This document shows, one piece after another, positions 7,630 to 9,704 of a stretch of 9,704 bases of DNA. This stretch comes from a bacterium. GTDB taxonomy: Bacteria > Krumholzibacteriota > Krumholzibacteria > LZORAL124-64-63. The notes under the pieces are model-generated. The model made no database searches. It was given only the letters and a program-made list of their open reading frames with translations, and was not told where the DNA came from. The position numbers were made by a program, and so were the translations under genes. The first letter of the stretch is position 1. The number at the start of each line of letters is the position of its first letter. Where the stretch lies: assembly GCA_016873405.1 (NCBI GenBank), contig VGXH01000038.1:1-9704 (forward strand), in the 5' to 3' direction.

Positions 7630-7942
7630 GAACGCCGGCTCGCCGCCGACCACCGGCACGCGGTAGATCCCCGTGTCGGAGCCGGGCGCGAAGACGATGT
7701 CGCCGTGCTCGTTCCGGGCGCCGCCCTTCAGGTTGACGGCCGGGCACAGGTCACCGGCGGGCCGGCGGCGACGGCGCCACCGTGTGCGGCAGCTGCGCCG
7801 GCTGCGGGCGCCCGGGCACCTTCCAGCCGACCGGCAGGCCCGCCGCCAGGCAGGCCACGGTCACGCCGACCAGCGGCAGCCAGGTCCCGATCACGGGTTC
7901 CCCTTCTTGCGGCGTGACGGAATTGGGAATCGCCCGCAGCAT
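7612..7942 (-). pseudogene. Decayed fragment of a membrane-anchored PD40/TolB-like protein, probably a Ser/Thr kinase
   Basis: Two pieces in different minus-strand frames look like one broken gene. The first (7942 to 7751, 63 codons) has a hydrophobic segment, 'WLPLVGVTVACLAAGLPVGW', followed by a proline-rich linker ending 'LPHTVAPSPPA'. The second, one base out of frame (about 7758 to 7621), reads '[18 protein letters not shown]' and then '[16 protein letters not shown]' and '[11 protein letters not shown]', which strongly resembles a PD40 blade of the type '...GGAW..DG.IVFAP...GLYRVPAAGGEP' found after the membrane helix of receptor-like kinases. A one-base indel near 7750-7760 would join them. 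In intact relatives about a hundred residues separate the helix from this blade, so an internal deletion is likely; the kinase domain upstream and the rest of the propeller are absent. No credible start site precedes it. The resemblance is from memory of the family and needs a search. Confidence 0.5.
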
Positions 7943-8013
7943 GGCGCCACTTTCACAAAACAGCGATCATTCATGGGGATCGAAACCGAAATCGAACCCA
8001 AGGCAATACGTTA

Positions 8014-8044
8014 GGTCAAAATCGTTGACTTATATGGTCAAAAT
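8014..8044. repeat. Alternating GTCAA/TTGAC half-sites, operator-like, over the -35 region
   Basis: GGTCAAAAT occurs twice as a 9-bp direct repeat (8014-8022 and 8036-8044). Between them TTGAC (8025-8029) forms inverted repeats with both: GTCAA-N5-TTGAC (8015-8029) and TTGAC-N7-GTCAA (8025-8041). The central TTGAC is also the start of the proposed -35 hexamer, so a protein bound here would block or modulate the promoter. The arrangement resembles an operator for a dimeric regulator; the regulator is unknown. Confidence 0.45.
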
Positions 8045-8078
8045 ATGGCACAATTATTCAACAGCGATGAGGCTGTCG

Positions 8079-8099
8079 GATAGGGCCGGACTCCCTATC
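8079..8099 (+). repeat. Leader hairpin GATAGGG-N7-CCCTATC
   Basis: A perfect 7-bp stem with a seven-base loop (ccggact) in the proposed leader of the gene at 8142. Its 3' end touches a second inverted pair, TCGGTTC (8098-8104) with GAACCGG (8128-8134), whose loop contains AAGGAG (8114-8119). The two stems overlap at 8098-8099, so at full length they compete slightly. There is no T-tract, so this is not a simple terminator. Confidence 0.4.
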
Positions 8100-8141
8100 G
8101 GTTCATCCCGCTGAAGGAGCGCGTATAGAACCGGACCGCTC

Positions 8142-8633
8142 ATGCTCAGGCAATCGGCCTTGTGGGTTTCCCTTGGTGTCTGTTTCGTTTTGCTGGCCTG
8201 TCTCGCCAACCCTGCTGCCGCGGCCAAGCCGCACACCGCAGCCAATCCGATCGCCGGGGCCGATCCGGCCGCAGGCGCCCGCCTCGACCGCGCCGTGAAG
8301 GGCGCAGCCGGCACCGTCCTGTCGGTTGCCTACGCGCGCGACCTGGCGCCCGAGCGGCACGACCTGGCGAAACACGCCGCGGTCGGCGGGGCGATCTCGA
8401 CCGTCGTGGGTGCCCTCGGGAACAGCCGCCTCGGCTGGCAGGCCGGGGTGGCGGTCGGCGCCGGCAAGGAACTCGTGAACGACGCGCTGCTCGGGCGCGG
8501 ATGCCCGCAGCTGGACGACTTCCTGGTCACGGCCAGCGCGGCGATCTTCGCCGGCAGCCTCTCCTCGCGCCTGGCGCCGCTGGTGTACGTCGATGGGCAC
8601 GGGGCCGAGGTGCGGTTCAGCCTGGCGTTCTGA
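8142..8633 (+). CDS. Small exported protein, weakly YfiM/DUF2279-like
   Basis: A 163-residue protein with an export signal: short basic start (MLRQ), hydrophobic 6-19, then either a lipobox-like 'LLAC' (Cys20) or a signal peptidase I site in 'NPAAAAK' (23-29). The mature part has a glycine- and alanine-rich region at about 79-112, 'KHAAVGGAISTVVGALGN' then 'GVAVGAGKELVNDALLGRG', followed by 'DDFLVTASAAIFAG' (125-138). The pattern of a helix, GKE..D...GRG and a later D...T...A resembles YfiM/DUF2279-type small envelope proteins, but the match is loose. It ends 'AEVRFSLAF', a short strand with terminal Phe as in outer-membrane proteins. ATG 8142 is the only good start, yet AAGGAG lies 22 nt upstream, too far for ordinary initiation. 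The AT-rich promoter region suggests dedicated control. Function unknown; next gene is convergent. Confidence 0.72.
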   Translation: MLRQSALWVSLGVCFVLLACLANPAAAAKPHTAANPIAGADPAAGARLDRAVKGAAGTVLSVAYARDLAPERHDLAKHAAVGGAISTVVGALGNSRLGWQAGVAVGAGKELVNDALLGRGCPQLDDFLVTASAAIFAGSLSSRLAPLVYVDGHGAEVRFSLAF

Positions 8634-8671
8634 TTCGGATCGGCGCGGCGCCGGCCGCGGCCGCGGTGGCG

Positions 8672-8708
8672 AAAAACGGCGGCGGATCCCCCCGCGGGGA
8701 TCCGCCGC
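8672..8708 (-). terminator. Strong intrinsic terminator for the FlgD-tailed protein gene
   Basis: GCGGCGGATCCCC (8679-8691), loop CCGC, and GGGGATCCGCCGC (8696-8708) make a perfect 13-bp stem. Five A residues at 8672-8676 read as a TTTTT tract just after the hairpin on the minus strand, so it ends the transcript whose stop codon is at 8741. On the plus strand no T-tract follows, so it would be at best a weak terminator for the convergent gene ending at 8633. Confidence 0.85.
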
Positions 8709-8740
8709 TGACGTGTGCGGGCGGCCGGCGCGCGACCCGC

Positions 8741-9704
8741 TTATCGCGCCAGGATCATTTTGCCGGTGCGCGCCTCGCCGCCGCTGCTCAGGCGGTGGAA
8801 GTAGACGCCCGAGGCCACCTCGCGGCCGGCGTCGTCGCGCCCGTCCCAGGTCACCTCGTGCGCGCCCGCGGCCACGCGGCCGTCCAGCAGGCGGCGCACG
8901 AGACGGCCGTCGACCGCATGGATGTCCAGCCGCGCCTGCTGCGGGGCCGGCACCGCGAAGCGGATCGTCGTGCGCGGATTGAACGGGTTGGGCACCGCGC
9001 CGTGCAGCACCAGCCGCGACGGCGGCGCCACGTCCACCGCCGAAGTCGTGGTCACCGTGAACGTCACCGGCACGAGCACCGGCGCGCCGGTCCCCGCCAG
9101 CAGCACCACGGCCTCGTAGAGACCCGGCTGAAGGGCCGTGGCATCGAGCGTCAGTTGCAGCAGGCGGGACTCGCCGGCGGGCACCGTGAGGTCGCCGGGG
9201 CTGGCCGTGAGCCAGGACAAGTCGCGCCCGATCGCGAACACCCCGCTCGTGTCGGCGACGGCGGGCGCCGCCACGTCGCGTACGCGCACGCGCGCCCATG
9301 GCCCGGGCGCGCCGGTGACGGCGGGCCAGGTCCAGGCGCCCGGCGCGGCCGGCGTCGAGGCGACCAGCGTCTCCCAGGCGCCACCCTCGACACGCTGCAG
9401 GTCCACCGCGACGTTCACCGGTCCGTTCCGGGCGGTGAAGCCGATGGCCAACGGCTGCCCGATCGTCGCCACCGCGCCCGCGAGCGGGGCGCTGACGCGG
9501 ATCGACGGTCCGCGCGAGTTGATCACGATCTCGCCGCTGAGGAAATGCGGCGGCTGGCCCCAGTTGTCGCCCTGCAACTCCCAGCCGAACGCCAGATTGC
9601 CGGCCAGCCCGGCCCCGAACGTGACGTTGACGGTGGCCAGGCCGGTGTGGCCGTTGTTCAGGTAGCCGCCGCTGGACCAGACCACGCGGGCGCCGTCACC
9701 CCCC
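8741..9704 (-). CDS. Secreted or surface protein with FlgD-like Ig C-terminal domain (N-terminus beyond right edge)
   Basis: The last 320 residues of a larger protein; the frame stays open to the window edge, and the GTG at 9685 has no claim to be a real start. Domains by visible residue: end of a beta-rich unit (1-66, with 'WELQGDNWGQPPHFLSGEI'); an Ig-like unit (67-160, 'GPSIRVSAPLAGAVATIGQP', 'GGAWETLVAS', 'WARVRVRD', 'DTSGVFAIG') resembling the Ser/Thr-rich GPI-anchor-type repeats seen in bacterial surface proteins; a BACON-like unit (161-218, 'LTASPGDLTVPAGESRLLQL' to 'LVPVTFTV'); and a FlgD-like Ig domain (230-320) with 'NPFNPRTTIRFAVP', 'VTWDGRDDAGREVASGVYF' and 'KMILAR'. Such tails sit at the C-terminus of exported peptidases and other surface proteins in FCB bacteria and are often taken as sorting or anchoring modules. 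What the missing N-terminal part does cannot be told. Confidence 0.88.
   Translation of the reverse strand, partial: GGDGARVVWSSGGYLNNGHTGLATVNVTFGAGLAGNLAFGWELQGDNWGQPPHFLSGEIVINSRGPSIRVSAPLAGAVATIGQPLAIGFTARNGPVNVAVDLQRVEGGAWETLVASTPAAPGAWTWPAVTGAPGPWARVRVRDVAAPAVADTSGVFAIGRDLSWLTASPGDLTVPAGESRLLQLTLDATALQPGLYEAVVLLAGTGAPVLVPVTFTVTTTSAVDVAPPSRLVLHGAVPNPFNPRTTIRFAVPAPQQARLDIHAVDGRLVRRLLDGRVAAGAHEVTWDGRDDAGREVASGVYFHRLSSGGEARTGKMILAR

Larger units (their letters stand above)
7943..8141 (+). promoter_or_regulatory. AT-rich island and leader upstream of the small exported protein gene
   Basis: This non-coding stretch is far richer in A/T than anything else in the window, especially 7945-8070. 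A promoter-like pair, TTGACT (8025-8030) and CACAAT (8049-8054) with an 18-nt spacer, would start transcription near 8061 and give a leader of about 80 nt. The -35 lies inside a set of alternating GTCAA/TTGAC half-sites, and the leader can form hairpins (listed separately). I see no convincing small gene here; the short frame after ATG 7973 has no ribosome binding site and 13 codons. Confidence 0.5.

Noticed and set aside
8103..9299. Long minus-strand frame crossing the small exported protein and the FlgD-tailed gene
   Set aside because: It passes through the terminator and is out of frame with the FlgD-like protein, whose domains are clear in the other minus frame.
9683..9685. GTG at 9685 as start of the FlgD-tailed protein
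   Set aside because: The frame is open to the window edge, the sequence begins in the middle of a beta-rich domain and there is no signal peptide, so the gene continues beyond the window.
1..9704. CRISPR array, tRNA/rRNA genes, insertion sequences or a defence island
   Set aside because: No regularly spaced repeats, cloverleaf, transposase motif, terminal inverted repeats or known defence domains are visible.

Overview
The window is a GC-rich stretch of bacterial chromosome (G or C at nearly every third codon position) holding eight protein genes, two of them cut by the window edges, and one probable gene remnant. The organism has an outer membrane: there is an outer-membrane phospholipase A, a large surface lipoprotein and exported proteins with signal peptides. 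Three lineage hints point to the FCB side of the tree (Candidatus Eisenbacteria, Krumholzibacteriota or similar): a secreted protein with an 'NPFNP...TTIRF' FlgD-like Ig tail, a lipoprotein with the 'NKPPET...YWYGRDLDGRV' Ig/FN3-like style, and a decayed PD40 (TolB-like) segment resembling those lineages' receptor-like Ser/Thr kinases. This placement is an inference from protein style, not a marker-gene result.

Layout. Minus strand: 1-564, TerC-family membrane protein (C-terminus off the left edge), with its own plausible promoter; 684-1514, pldA. A 297-bp divergent spacer follows. Plus strand: 1812-4181, the large lipoprotein; 4289-4735, a four-helix membrane protein; 4812-6890, a secreted prolyl oligopeptidase-type serine peptidase (S9A), with a good sigma70-like promoter overlapping the preceding stop codon. 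Minus strand: deoD (6887-7594) converges on the peptidase gene, and the two stop codons share one CTAG. Upstream of deoD lies the kinase-like remnant (about 7612-7942, minus). An AT-rich regulatory island (about 7945-8075) and a structured leader precede a small plus-strand exported protein (8142-8633). A strong intrinsic terminator (8672-8708) serves the last gene, a minus-strand secreted or surface protein with a FlgD-like C-terminal domain that runs off the right edge.

The genes do not form one pathway. Several act at the envelope (TerC, PldA, lipoprotein, membrane protein, secreted peptidase, small exported protein, FlgD-tailed protein); DeoD is cytoplasmic purine salvage. I see no RNA gene, CRISPR array, insertion sequence, toxin-antitoxin pair or recognisable defence system. 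The most interesting items are the kinase remnant, the three alternating TTGAC/GTCAA half-sites and structured leader before the gene at 8142, and the shared CTAG stop. I found no convincing undescribed multi-gene system.
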